From Flavobacteriales bacterium UBA7690 (GTDB lineage Bacteria; Bacteroidota; Bacteroidia; Flavobacteriales_F; PHOS-HE28): a stretch of DNA of 20,969 nt. Position 1 is the first letter of the stretch. Every line of letters begins with the position of its first letter. A program made the translations under genes and the position numbers. The notes below the pieces were generated by a model. It was not told where the DNA came from and searched no databases. It saw only the letters and a list, made by a program, of their open reading frames with translations. The stretch lies in contig DLGQ01000073.1 in assembly GCA_002482775.1 (NCBI GenBank), positions 1 through 20,969 on the forward strand, given 5' to 3'. Below, in pieces: positions 1 to 6,994 of this stretch.

Positions 1-555
<555 letters not shown>

Positions 556-613
556 GATTCTTATTGGTGTAGAGTGCTTCCCGCTGGAAAGCACGAATGT
601 GGTTCGCAGAGGC

Positions 614-621
614 CGAAGGTA
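614..621 (-). promoter_or_regulatory. Candidate -7 element of katG promoter
   Basis: On the minus strand this reads TACCTTCG, one mismatch from the Bacteroidota -7 consensus TAnnTTTG. It lies about 58 bases upstream of the katG start and just downstream of the OxyR-like operator, which fits an activated promoter. No good TTG -33 box is seen at the usual distance, as expected for an activator-dependent promoter. The same octamer precedes two other genes in the window (4262-4269 and 16183-16190). Confidence 0.4.
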
Positions 622-628
622 CCCTGAC

Positions 629-668
629 AACTATCATCGACCTAATTGATAGTTTCGATGCCACTATC
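629..668. promoter_or_regulatory. OxyR-like operator between katG and oxyR
   Basis: A perfect 7-base inverted repeat, AACTATC (629-635) and GATAGTT (648-654), is followed by a third half-site CTATC (664-668). ATAG/CTAT half-sites are the core of known OxyR sites, and several in a row suit an OxyR tetramer. The spacers here are 12 and 11 bases, unlike the 7-base spacers of the E. coli consensus, so the site is lineage-adapted or binds differently. It lies upstream of the katG -7 candidate and ends only 11 bases before the oxyR start. That would allow activation of katG and autoregulation of oxyR. Binding is inferred. Confidence 0.6.
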
Positions 669-679
669 GACATCATCTT

Positions 680-1597
680 ATGACACTCCAGCAACTCCAA
701 TACATCGTGGCGGTGGCGGATACGGGCCAGTTCAGCAAAGCGGCGCGCCAATGCCACGTGACACAGCCCACGCTTACCATGATGGTGCGGAAGCTGGAGG
801 ACGAGCTCGGTGTTACCATTTTCCAGCGCGGATCCCAGCCCACACGGCCCACCGCGGATGGCGACGCCCTGATCGCACAAGCCCGCGTGGTTCTGCGTGA
901 AGCCGGGCAACTGAAGGAATTGGTGACGGAACTGCACACCGGAACGGCCGGCACCTACCGCCTCGGGATCATCCCCACGCTTGCCCCGTACCTGCTTCCG
1001 CTCTTCCTTGCCCGCTTCGCCAACGAGCACCCGCAAGCCCGCCTGGTGATCGATGAACGACAGACCACCAGTATCCTCGATGCCCTGCGCAAAGGCCAGC
1101 TCGATGTTGGCATACTTGCTGGTCCTCTACACGAAGAAGGCCTCGAAGAGATCTCGCTCTTCCAAGAACCCTTTCTCGCCTACTTCCCGCCGCGCCATCC
1201 GCTGTTGAAGCAGAAGCGCATCGCCCGCAAAGACCTGCGCAAAGCACCGCTGTGGGTGCTAAGCGAAGGCCATTGCCTGCGCGACCAAGCACTCAGCGTT
1301 TGCCAGCATCCCAGCTCCGCCGGGCACGACAACATCCTCTACAGCACCGGCAGCATCGAAACGCTGAAACGCATGGTGAACAGCGGAAGTGGATTAACGC
1401 TGGTTCCAGAACTCTCGGTGAATGCCGACGAGAAGAACATCCGCCGTTTCGTCGCTCCAGAACCGGTACGCGAAGTGGTGCTCGTGGTGCGCAGACCGTT
1501 CGTCCGCCGGAAAGCCGTGGATGCGCTGGTGGCCGCGATCAAAGCTGCGGTGCCCAAGGAATTCCTGGCCATGGACAAGATGGTGGTGCCGGTGTAG
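680..1597 (+). CDS. oxyR: Hydrogen peroxide-sensing LysR-family regulator OxyR
   Basis: A 305-residue LysR-type transcriptional regulator. The N-terminal winged helix-turn-helix covers about residues 1-60 (FSKAARQCHVTQPTLTMMVRKLE). The substrate-binding-like regulatory domain covers about 90-300. The redox switch is intact: the segment GHCLRDQALSVC places cysteines at 199 and 208, the same numbers as in E. coli OxyR, where they form the peroxide-induced disulfide. This separates it from general LysR proteins. The start is the ATG at 680, giving the usual family N-terminus MTLQQLQYIV. It is divergent from katG, with an inverted-repeat operator ending just before its start codon. Oxidised OxyR would activate katG and control its own expression. 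Only 29 bases separate its stop from the end of the convergent gene that follows, and I see no clear terminator there. Confidence 0.97.
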   Translation: MTLQQLQYIVAVADTGQFSKAARQCHVTQPTLTMMVRKLEDELGVTIFQRGSQPTRPTADGDALIAQARVVLREAGQLKELVTELHTGTAGTYRLGIIPTLAPYLLPLFLARFANEHPQARLVIDERQTTSILDALRKGQLDVGILAGPLHEEGLEEISLFQEPFLAYFPPRHPLLKQKRIARKDLRKAPLWVLSEGHCLRDQALSVCQHPSSAGHDNILYSTGSIETLKRMVNSGSGLTLVPELSVNADEKNIRRFVAPEPVREVVLVVRRPFVRRKAVDALVAAIKAAVPKEFLAMDKMVVPV

Positions 1598-1626
1598 GGT
1601 TGGTGCTCACTGACGAGAACCCCACC

Positions 1627-2559
1627 TCACCCGATCACACGCCATCCACTGTACTTCAGCACGAACCGCACGAGCTCCCGCTTTTTCAGCGGGATATCCC
1701 AATCGCCATCATAATCCACCAGCGTGGGCACCAGCGCGCCGTCGATGATCGCGTTCTCTACGCGGATGCTGATGTCGAAGTCCAGGATCACGGAACTGTG
1801 CGCGATGCGGTAGGTGCGAGCGATCACGTTGTTGCTAACGTGGTCGAACCAGGTGTCCATCTTCTTGATCACCGTTCGGCCATCGCGGAACTCGGGTTTG
1901 GCTTCGGCGCTGAAGACCCAGCATTGGTGGCCGTTGCGTTCGTCGGCGCTGATCTTGAAGTCGTAGAGCGGCGCCATGTCGGCGTTGAAGAGGGCGAGCT
2001 TGTGGCCGATGAAGGGCACGCTGCCGATCTCGCTACCGGGATCGAACATGAATTTCTTCAGCTCGCTTTTGTACTTGTCCAGCTTGCTGCCTTTCTCCAC
2101 TTCCAATTTGCGTGAGGCTACGGTGTTGTCAGCGATGCGTTCGCCTTTGAGGAAGAAGACATCATCGTACATCTCCGCCGTTAAGTAGCGGAACGTGCTG
2201 TCGCGGTTGCGGAGCTTGCCGGTCTCCTTCACGGTATCCAGTTGCAAGTAGACCTTGTCCGCATTGCGGTGGAGGTAGCCGGTGCGGTACATGGAGGCCG
2301 TCTCCTTCTCGTCCTTCGCGCGCACGGCAAGCACACTGCGCAGGCGGTGCGGATGGTAGCGCGTGTTGAGGAAGGCCTTGTGGAAGGTGGTATCCTCCAT
2401 CACCTGGCGGATGAAGCCCTCTACGTTGAATCCTTCCTTCTGCGCGGTGATGACGACCTCGTCCAGTTCAACTTCTGCCGCGATGCGCTCCACTTGGGCG
2501 TGTGCCAGGCTCACCGACGAAAAGGCGATGAGCGCAAGTGCACGGAGCGCATCCATCAT
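1627..2559 (-). CDS. Secreted protein of unknown function
   Basis: A 310-residue protein I cannot assign to a characterised family. It has a clear signal peptide (MMDALRALALIAFSSVSLAHA, then QVE), so it is exported. Just after this, VELDEVVITAQ resembles the strand that follows CarboxypepD_reg-like domains in TonB-dependent receptors and DUF5686-type outer-membrane proteins. The stretch after it (FIRQVMEDTTF...RYHPHRLRSV) also recalls the DUF5686 linker by eye. The rest is charged and beta-rich, ending in a DGDWDIP...KYSGW segment. Its ATG shares one base with the TGA stop of the upstream gene (a second ATG follows at 2556), so the two are probably translationally coupled. A role in the cell envelope is likely; the biochemical function is unknown. 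Confidence 0.8.
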   Translation of the reverse strand: MMDALRALALIAFSSVSLAHAQVERIAAEVELDEVVITAQKEGFNVEGFIRQVMEDTTFHKAFLNTRYHPHRLRSVLAVRAKDEKETASMYRTGYLHRNADKVYLQLDTVKETGKLRNRDSTFRYLTAEMYDDVFFLKGERIADNTVASRKLEVEKGSKLDKYKSELKKFMFDPGSEIGSVPFIGHKLALFNADMAPLYDFKISADERNGHQCWVFSAEAKPEFRDGRTVIKKMDTWFDHVSNNVIARTYRIAHSSVILDFDISIRVENAIIDGALVPTLVDYDGDWDIPLKKRELVRFVLKYSGWRVIG

Positions 2560-3293
2560 CAGTGCCTGCGTGTAGGGCCGAGGCTGGAGTAGAGTTCGTA
2601 CTTGCGTTTGATGTACACGAGGAACTCGTACTGTGTGAGGCCCTTGATCACATCATCCGGAACGCTGCAGAACTCGATGAAATCGTCGAACGCTTCGGGG
2701 TTCAGGTTGATGATGTCGTACTCCACGTATTTCTGGAGCAGCTCTTGTAGGATCGCGCGCTTCTTGTCCTCGTTCACCAATTGGGCCACCAATCGCTTGC
2801 TGCGTTCACGTCGGCTGAATTCCTGATACAACGCGGTGATCGGGCTCTCCAACGCGTTCACCGTGGTGAGCTTGTAGTCCGAAGGCTTGTAACCAAGCTT
2901 GTCGATGTCGGCCTGGATCTCTTTTAATGTACGTTCCGGCAGGATCTCCACTTCAGCCAATTGCACTTGCAAAGGGATCAACCGGATCTTCACTTCATAG
3001 ACCCCGCGCTCCACGCTATCCGCCAAACAAAGTATACCCGTGCGGTGGCCGATGGAGCCGATCATGAGCGTATCGGTGCGCAGTGCCTGTACTGTGAACG
3101 ACCCATCCGCATTGCCGAACGTGCCCGACCGTGTGCGCTTGTTCACGATCATCAGATCGTAGTACGTGTGCTGCTCCGTACTGGTCATCACCTTGCCGTG
3201 GATGGTGACCGGATCCTGCGCGAACGCTGGGAACGAACCGGCTAGAACGAAGAGGAAAAGGAGGATGCGCTGCACGGGTACAAAAGTACCCAT
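2559..3293 (-). CDS. Secreted CarboxypepD_reg-like domain protein
   Basis: A 244-residue exported protein. A signal peptide (core RILLFLFVLAGSFPAFA) is followed at about residues 28-118 by a CarboxypepD_reg-like beta-sandwich. Its signs are IHGKVMTST, GTFGNADGSFTV, DTLMIGSIGHRT and the closing strand LAEVEILPE. Such domains are common at the N-termini of Bacteroidota outer-membrane proteins, but here no barrel follows. The remaining 125 residues are charged and mostly helical, with no recognised domain. I chose the ATG at 3291-3293. A GTG at 3273-3275 would give an even tidier signal peptide (MQRILLFLF) and lies 5 bases from a TACTTTTG promoter-like element. A TTG at 3326 overlapping the upstream stop is a third option. 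It overlaps the next gene by one base and follows the SGNH gene by 29 bases, so an operon is likely. The exact role is unknown. Confidence 0.82.
   Translation of the reverse strand: MGTFVPVQRILLFLFVLAGSFPAFAQDPVTIHGKVMTSTEQHTYYDLMIVNKRTRSGTFGNADGSFTVQALRTDTLMIGSIGHRTGILCLADSVERGVYEVKIRLIPLQVQLAEVEILPERTLKEIQADIDKLGYKPSDYKLTTVNALESPITALYQEFSRRERSKRLVAQLVNEDKKRAILQELLQKYVEYDIINLNPEAFDDFIEFCSVPDDVIKGLTQYEFLVYIKRKYELYSSLGPTRRH
3281..3288 (-). promoter_or_regulatory. Candidate -7 element with GTG start 5 bases downstream
   Basis: On the minus strand this reads TACTTTTG, an exact match to TAnnTTTG. It falls just inside the ATG-initiated reading frame of the CarboxypepD_reg-like gene but 5 bases upstream of an in-frame GTG (3273-3275). 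A transcript from here would be leaderless from the GTG. Without start-site data it is uncertain. Confidence 0.3.
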
Positions 3294-3322
3294 GGAGCTC
3301 GCAAACACCGTTCCGCACAACG

Positions 3323-4255
3323 TCAATGCTGCAGCAGGAACGACCGATCCTGGAGTTGGGAGTAAAGGATCTCGGCCATACGTCGTTGACCCGCATCATC
3401 CGGATGGATGTTGTCGCGCAGTTCCTCCGATCGCGCTCCATGGTCAAGATCCTTGATCAAGGAGATGTTGTTCTGAGCAGCGAACTGGATGATCTCTCGA
3501 CCCTGTCGGTTGTACTTTCCTGCTTTGATCTCCGATCGTTCGGCGTGCAGGTAGATCAGGAAAGGAATATGCTGTTGTTCCGCGTACCGCGCCAAGGAAG
3601 AGAACCCGCTGTTGAACGCCTCATCCCCCTTGTTTATTCCCAGTTCCTCATGGTTGTTCTCCGGCTTCTGGAAGCGTGGGATCACGTAGCGATCGACCAG
3701 TTCGACGATCGCGCTGGTGTATTGCTGATCCGGAAAATGCTTCCGCGTACCCACCACACCACTGAAGCTCATGTTGTCATGTGCATCGTGCGAACTCGTG
3801 ACCAGCACCAGTGCTCTAGGTTCAGGCAGAGGAGTACGAGCGAGGTATGCTGCACAGTTATCAGGGCCCCAACTACCCGTGCCGATGTTGAGGAATTGCA
3901 CCTTCCTCCCCCACGCTTCGGTCAAGCGTTGCGAAAGGATCGTGGTGGCCAGTGAATCGTTGTCCGTGAGGCTTCCACCATTGATCACCGAATCACCACA
4001 GCCTAGTATGATGATGGCGCTGCTATCCGGTTCTTCGGACCGCATGGAAAGCGAATTGTACACGATGTGCCGGCCGAAGCGGTGGCGGTCCTGCGAAGGC
4101 TGTGCGATGTATTCGTAATGCGGATCTGAACGCAGAAGCACTGCGTCGCAGAACCCGAAGCCCACGCGCAACACCCCTTCGGTGATCAATACCAAGGCAC
4201 CGATCCCGATCGGCCACCGCCATCGTCGCCACCAGGATCGTTGATCTGCGCTCAT
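3323..4255 (-). CDS. Membrane-anchored SGNH/GDSL-hydrolase-like protein
   Basis: A 310-residue protein with an N-terminal arginine- and tryptophan-rich patch and one membrane segment (about residues 15-35), so the bulk should face the periplasm. The SGNH fold markers are in order. Block I is LGCGDS with Ser89. Block II is NIGTGSWGPDN (123-133). A block III-like stretch is SSHDAHDN (154-161). The terminal DxxH is DNIHPD with Asp281 and His284. Ser89, Asp281 and His284 would be the catalytic triad. Family members remove acyl or acetyl groups from lipids, glycans or peptidoglycan; the substrate here cannot be told. The start ATG at 4253-4255 puts the membrane segment near the N-terminus and lies 6 bases after a TACCTTCG element. 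It is first of three same-strand genes; the next starts 29 bases after its stop. Confidence 0.82.
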   Translation of the reverse strand: MSADQRSWWRRWRWPIGIGALVLITEGVLRVGFGFCDAVLLRSDPHYEYIAQPSQDRHRFGRHIVYNSLSMRSEEPDSSAIIILGCGDSVINGGSLTDNDSLATTILSQRLTEAWGRKVQFLNIGTGSWGPDNCAAYLARTPLPEPRALVLVTSSHDAHDNMSFSGVVGTRKHFPDQQYTSAIVELVDRYVIPRFQKPENNHEELGINKGDEAFNSGFSSLARYAEQQHIPFLIYLHAERSEIKAGKYNRQGREIIQFAAQNNISLIKDLDHGARSEELRDNIHPDDAGQRRMAEILYSQLQDRSFLLQH

Positions 4256-4261
4256 CGCGGC

Positions 4262-4269
4262 CGAAGGTA
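4262..4269 (-). promoter_or_regulatory. Candidate leaderless promoter -7 element (SGNH gene)
   Basis: Minus-strand TACCTTCG, one mismatch from TAnnTTTG, lies exactly 6 bases before the ATG of the SGNH-like gene. Transcription would start at or next to the start codon. Confidence 0.4.
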
Positions 4270-4293
4270 GAAGGCTCGGCGGTGCGGAAAGGC

Positions 4294-4327
4294 GAAGGGC
4301 CCTCTCCTTGTTCGGAGAAGGCCCTTC
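4294..4327 (-). terminator. Hairpin at the 3' side of rnpB
   Basis: A 14-base-pair stem with one mismatch pairs 4294-4307 with 4314-4327 around a 6-base loop (TTGTTC). It starts 9 bases beyond the inferred 3' end of rnpB and lies before the SGNH gene promoter, so it is well placed to end the rnpB transcript. The run of T after the stem is poor (CGCCTTTCC on the minus strand), so it may act as a processing or factor-assisted signal. Confidence 0.6.
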
Positions 4328-4335
4328 ATTCAAGG

Positions 4336-4738
4336 TCCTGTGCATCTATAAGCCGGGTTTTGTTCCGCCTTGCGGCGACCTCCACCATCTATCTAGTCCC
4401 GCCGTCACCAACGGGATCCATCGACCTACCCTCCGTGCTCCAACATGCGTTGGAAGGACGGGCTTTCCTCGCTCCGACATTACAGAACGCACGGTATACA
4501 TGGCCTTTCAGCGCGTGAGGTTTACCAAGCTGCCCTGTCGCCAGAAGCACTGGTGCGCTCTTACCGCACCTTTTCATCCTTACCCACCTTGCTGCGGGCG
4601 GTTTCCCTTTCTGCGGCACTTTCTGTGGACCACCCGTTCCCAAGTGGCCCCCTTCCCGTTAGGAAGCACGCTGCCCTACGCTGCCCGGACTTTCCTCCCT
4701 CCCACTTGCGCGGGACAGCGGTGGAGCGATGCACAGGA
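4336..4738 (-). ncRNA. rnpB: RNase P RNA (bacterial type A)
   Basis: Catalytic RNA of ribonuclease P, which trims the 5' leader from precursor tRNAs. On the minus strand the universal 5' core GAGGAAAGTCCGGGC is at 4683-4697. The universal 3' core, ending in AACCCGGCTTATAGATG, is at about 4342-4360. The ends are set by the P1 helix: GATGCACAGGA at 4336-4346 (minus strand) pairs with TCCTGTGCATC at 4728-4738, an exact 11-base complement. Internal conserved parts are also seen, such as the GGTAAACC...CGC region and AGAAAGGGAAACCGCCC. About 403 bases is normal for a type A RNA. Ends may be off by a few bases. A long open frame on the opposite strand here is an artefact of the RNA gene. Confidence 0.96.
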
Positions 4739-4741
4739 TAT

Positions 4742-4775
4742 CAAAGAACACGACCGCGAACCGGTCCACGTTCAA
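4742..4775 (-). promoter_or_regulatory. Candidate rnpB promoter
   Basis: Minus-strand GTTCTTTG at 4742-4749 keeps the TTTG half of the -7 consensus and lies 3 bases from the inferred 5' end of rnpB. A TTG (4773-4775) is 23 bases upstream, a little longer than the usual spacing of about 19. Position supports it more than sequence does. Confidence 0.35.
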
Positions 4776-4780
4776 TTCGT

Positions 4781-5365
4781 TCAGTGTCTAAGGATCTCCA
4801 CTTCGGTGGCTCCCGATCCATAGCGCGACATGTTGGCGTCGTTGAAGCGCACACCATCGTAGAACAACAGGATCCGCCGCACTTCTTCACGCAACACGCC
4901 CTCTCCCACGCCGTGGATCACGATCAACTTGCGTTTGCCATCTCGGATCGCAGCTTCCAAAGCACGTTCGAAATAGGCGAGCTGGTACTTCAACTTCTCG
5001 CCATGGCTCAGTCGCGTTTCATCCTCTACCAATTCGTGCAGGTGCAGATCCACTTCGGCCACGCTGTTGTCCTCTGGTCGCTTCGGTGTTTTCCCCGGGC
5101 GCGAGTCGCCTTTGCGTTTCTCGCGCCGCTCTTCCATCACATCGTTCGCCGCCACCATACCCGCCTGGTGATCACTGATGCGGTAGGCCTGTTTCACGAA
5201 CTCGGGATCGTACGGCACCATCTCCTTCGCGTTGCGCACCAGCACGAAGCCTTCATCGGTGCGCACCTTCACCCTGCCGGGCGCGGGCACATCCAACACC
5301 ACGCCGCCACCGACCTCGTCGACGAACGCAACACGATCACCCTTCTTGAACACCCGGCCGGCCAT
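4781..5365 (-). CDS. DUF2027/Smr-domain protein
   Basis: A 194-residue protein. The N-terminal part (about 1-60) is a small beta domain typical of DUF2027 proteins of Bacteroidota (FKKGDRVAFVDEVGGGVV, VLVRNAKEMVPYD). A charged, lysine/arginine-rich linker follows (78-100). The C-terminal Smr domain (about 104-194) carries the conserved IHGVGEGVLR (150-159) and ends RYGSGATEVEI. Smr domains are found in MutS2 and in ribosome-collision nucleases, and many cut or bind nucleic acid. The usual LDLHG motif is replaced by VDLHLHEL, as in other DUF2027 proteins, so nuclease activity should not be assumed. I chose the ATG at 5363-5365 because upstream extension gives unrelated sequence antisense to the NUDIX gene. 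It is divergent from that gene with a 39-base gap and lies just upstream of rnpB on the same strand. Confidence 0.85.
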   Translation of the reverse strand: MAGRVFKKGDRVAFVDEVGGGVVLDVPAPGRVKVRTDEGFVLVRNAKEMVPYDPEFVKQAYRISDHQAGMVAANDVMEERREKRKGDSRPGKTPKRPEDNSVAEVDLHLHELVEDETRLSHGEKLKYQLAYFERALEAAIRDGKRKLIVIHGVGEGVLREEVRRILLFYDGVRFNDANMSRYGSGATEVEILRH

Positions 5366-5392
5366 GCCGCGAATGTACGGGGCCGCCACCTC

Positions 5393-5400
5393 TAACTTGG
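5393..5400 (+). promoter_or_regulatory. Candidate leaderless promoter -7 element (NUDIX gene)
   Basis: TAACTTGG, one mismatch from TAnnTTTG, lies 4 bases before the ATG at 5405. If used, the mRNA would have almost no leader. Confidence 0.3.
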
Positions 5401-5404
5401 CCCC

Positions 5405-5962
5405 ATGGAAGAACGTGGCCCGTGGAAGACCATCAGCGTGGAGGAACGTTACAGCACACCGTGGATCGCGGTGAGCCATCATGAGGTGATAGACCCAAGT
5501 GGTACGCCCGGCATCTACGGCGTGATACACTTCAAGAACCTCGCCGTGGGGATCGTAGCACTGGATGAGGAGTTGAACACCTGGATCGTGGGCCAGTACC
5601 GCTACCCGCTCGGTGTGTACAGCTGGGAGATCCCCGAAGGAGGTGGCCGTCGCGACCGCCCTGCCATCGACAGCGCCAAACGCGAACTGCGTGAAGAGGT
5701 GGGCATCGAAGCTGAACGTTGGACGGAGATCCTGCACATGGACCTGAGCAATTCAGCCAGTGATGAAGAAGCGATCCTGTACGTGGCACAAGGCCTCACC
5801 TTCTTCGATCCCGAACCCGACCACAACGAGGAACTCGCAATGCGCAAACTGCCGTTCCAGGAGCTTTACGCCATGGTGCAACGCGGCGAGATCCGCGATA
5901 GCCTCACCGTTGCGGCTGTGCTGAAAGTGAAGTTGATGTTGCTGGAAGGAACGCTGGCCTAG
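5405..5962 (+). CDS. NUDIX hydrolase, ADP-ribose pyrophosphatase-like
   Basis: A 185-residue NUDIX hydrolase. These enzymes split nucleoside diphosphates linked to another group; the arrangement here most resembles ADP-ribose/sugar-nucleotide pyrophosphatases (GVIHFKNLAVGIVALD, QYRYPLGVYSWEIPEGG). The NUDIX box is at about 79-101. Its catalytic half RELREEVGI is intact, with Glu94, Glu97 and Glu98 available for metal. The first glutamate of the GX5E part is replaced by arginine (GGRRDRP), which is unusual for the canonical box but outside the metal-binding core. The start ATG at 5405 gives an N-terminus typical in length. Its stop overlaps the stop of the convergent DUF2279 gene within the four bases CTAG, so there is no room for a terminator between them. 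The substrate is inferred, not shown. Confidence 0.9.
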   Translation: MEERGPWKTISVEERYSTPWIAVSHHEVIDPSGTPGIYGVIHFKNLAVGIVALDEELNTWIVGQYRYPLGVYSWEIPEGGGRRDRPAIDSAKRELREEVGIEAERWTEILHMDLSNSASDEEAILYVAQGLTFFDPEPDHNEELAMRKLPFQELYAMVQRGEIRDSLTVAAVLKVKLMLLEGTLA

Positions 5963-6885
5963 AAGACGATGCCGTGAGCGATCACGCGGCCGGTGGATGT
6001 GAATTCGATGCCCGGCAACGGCACCTTGATCCCATTCAACACGAACAAGACCGTACGCACCACGCTGCTCTTTGTCCTGATCCGCGTAAGGTCGATATCC
6101 GGTGCTATGTAGAACTGCCGATAGCGGCCATCGTTCACCTCCGGAAATGCGGTGACCATGTTCTCAGCACCGTATCCAACAGCGATGTTCAGCCAGTCCG
6201 GTACGCGGCTTCGCGACAATAAGCTCTCCACATTCCCGCTCAGCCAGATGGTCTGCCCGTTGTAGTCCTTCAAGACACGCTCGCCTAGGCTCTCACCCAG
6301 CAGATCGGGGCGCTGCGCTGCGAAAGGTGTGGTGCGCGCAGAGAATTTCACCGATATGCGCTGTTCGTCCCACAATGCCTCCTGCCCCATGAACAAACCC
6401 GCACCAGCAACGTTAGCAGCCATATCGCTCCACGAAAAACCCCACCCGGCCGATGTGCCGTCCAGGATCTCTACACCGGAAAGGAAGATCAACCCCAAAC
6501 TCCCGCCTATCAGCACCGACTGCCGCTTGGCCGTGCCGCAACGTTCCCAAGCACCATGCCCCCAACGGCCCAAGGTGTAAGCGCTGAAGAAGTGACCCGC
6601 TTTGTCGACCTGGAGCCATTCACCCGAATCATCGAACGTGTGGAACGTAGACCGGTCATACTCCGTATACCACGCTTCGTTCAATAGCCCTATGCTACCG
6701 ACCATTCCCGCTCCAGCGACCACGAAGTTCATGGTCTTGCACCGGCTCGCGGATCCCACGGCTTCTGAAGTGTCCGGAACCACACCGGAATTCCCCTGTC
6801 CACAGGCGCAATACGGAAGCAATTGCACAAGTATGATTAGGAGCAAAGTCCCACAGGCACAACCTGTTACGCCTTTCAACGTCAT
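5959..6885 (-). CDS. DUF2279 envelope protein
   Basis: A 308-residue protein of the DUF2279 (YfiM-like) family, which has no firmly known function and is usually exported or lipid-anchored. The N-terminus has a long hydrophobic stretch (LLLIILVQLLPYCAC), acting as a signal peptide or anchor. The cysteines do not form a standard lipobox. Family marks are WLQVDKAGHFFSAY (90-103) and, further on, EILDGTSAGWGFSWSDMAANVAGA (139-162), which looks like a small membrane-associated helical bundle. The last 130 residues look like beta strands. The start ATG at 6883-6885 is 6 bases after an exact TAnnTTTG element. Upstream in-frame codons would add a polar stretch before the signal sequence. Its end overlaps the NUDIX gene by 4 bases, tail to tail. 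Confidence 0.85.
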   Translation of the reverse strand: MTLKGVTGCACGTLLLIILVQLLPYCACGQGNSGVVPDTSEAVGSASRCKTMNFVVAGAGMVGSIGLLNEAWYTEYDRSTFHTFDDSGEWLQVDKAGHFFSAYTLGRWGHGAWERCGTAKRQSVLIGGSLGLIFLSGVEILDGTSAGWGFSWSDMAANVAGAGLFMGQEALWDEQRISVKFSARTTPFAAQRPDLLGESLGERVLKDYNGQTIWLSGNVESLLSRSRVPDWLNIAVGYGAENMVTAFPEVNDGRYRQFYIAPDIDLTRIRTKSSVVRTVLFVLNGIKVPLPGIEFTSTGRVIAHGIVF

Positions 6886-6891
6886 ATGGAC

Positions 6892-6899
6892 CAAAGGTA
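6892..6899 (-). promoter_or_regulatory. Leaderless promoter -7 element (DUF2279 gene)
   Basis: Minus-strand TACCTTTG is an exact match to TAnnTTTG and lies 6 bases before the ATG. No clear TTG -33 box is found at about 19 bases further upstream. Confidence 0.5.
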
Positions 6900-6944
6900 G
6901 TTCACAACTCTCTCCGCAGCCCTCTCGCACTGTCGGCAACAGGC

Positions 6945-6952
6945 TATCTTTG
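6945..6952 (+). promoter_or_regulatory. -7 element upstream of the FG-GAP gene
   Basis: TATCTTTG is an exact TAnnTTTG match. It implies a start near 6958 and a leader of about 37 bases before the proposed TTG codon at 6995. The next start candidates upstream are blocked by an in-frame TAA at 6959-6961, which supports 6995. Confidence 0.5.
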
Positions 6953-6994
6953 ACAACTTAAGTATCACATTATCAGCGCTTAACGCTCCCTCTC

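Noticed and set aside
1598..1626. A possible bidirectional terminator between oxyR and the convergent gene
   Set aside because: Only a weak 5-base pairing (GGGTT with AACCC) is present and there is no T run.
1252..2115. A 287-codon plus-strand frame across the end of oxyR and the secreted protein gene
   Set aside because: It overlaps two real genes in other frames and has low-complexity, unnatural composition.
4445..5395. A 316-codon plus-strand frame starting inside rnpB
   Set aside because: It runs across a structural RNA gene and antisense to the Smr gene; GC-rich sequence gives long chance frames.
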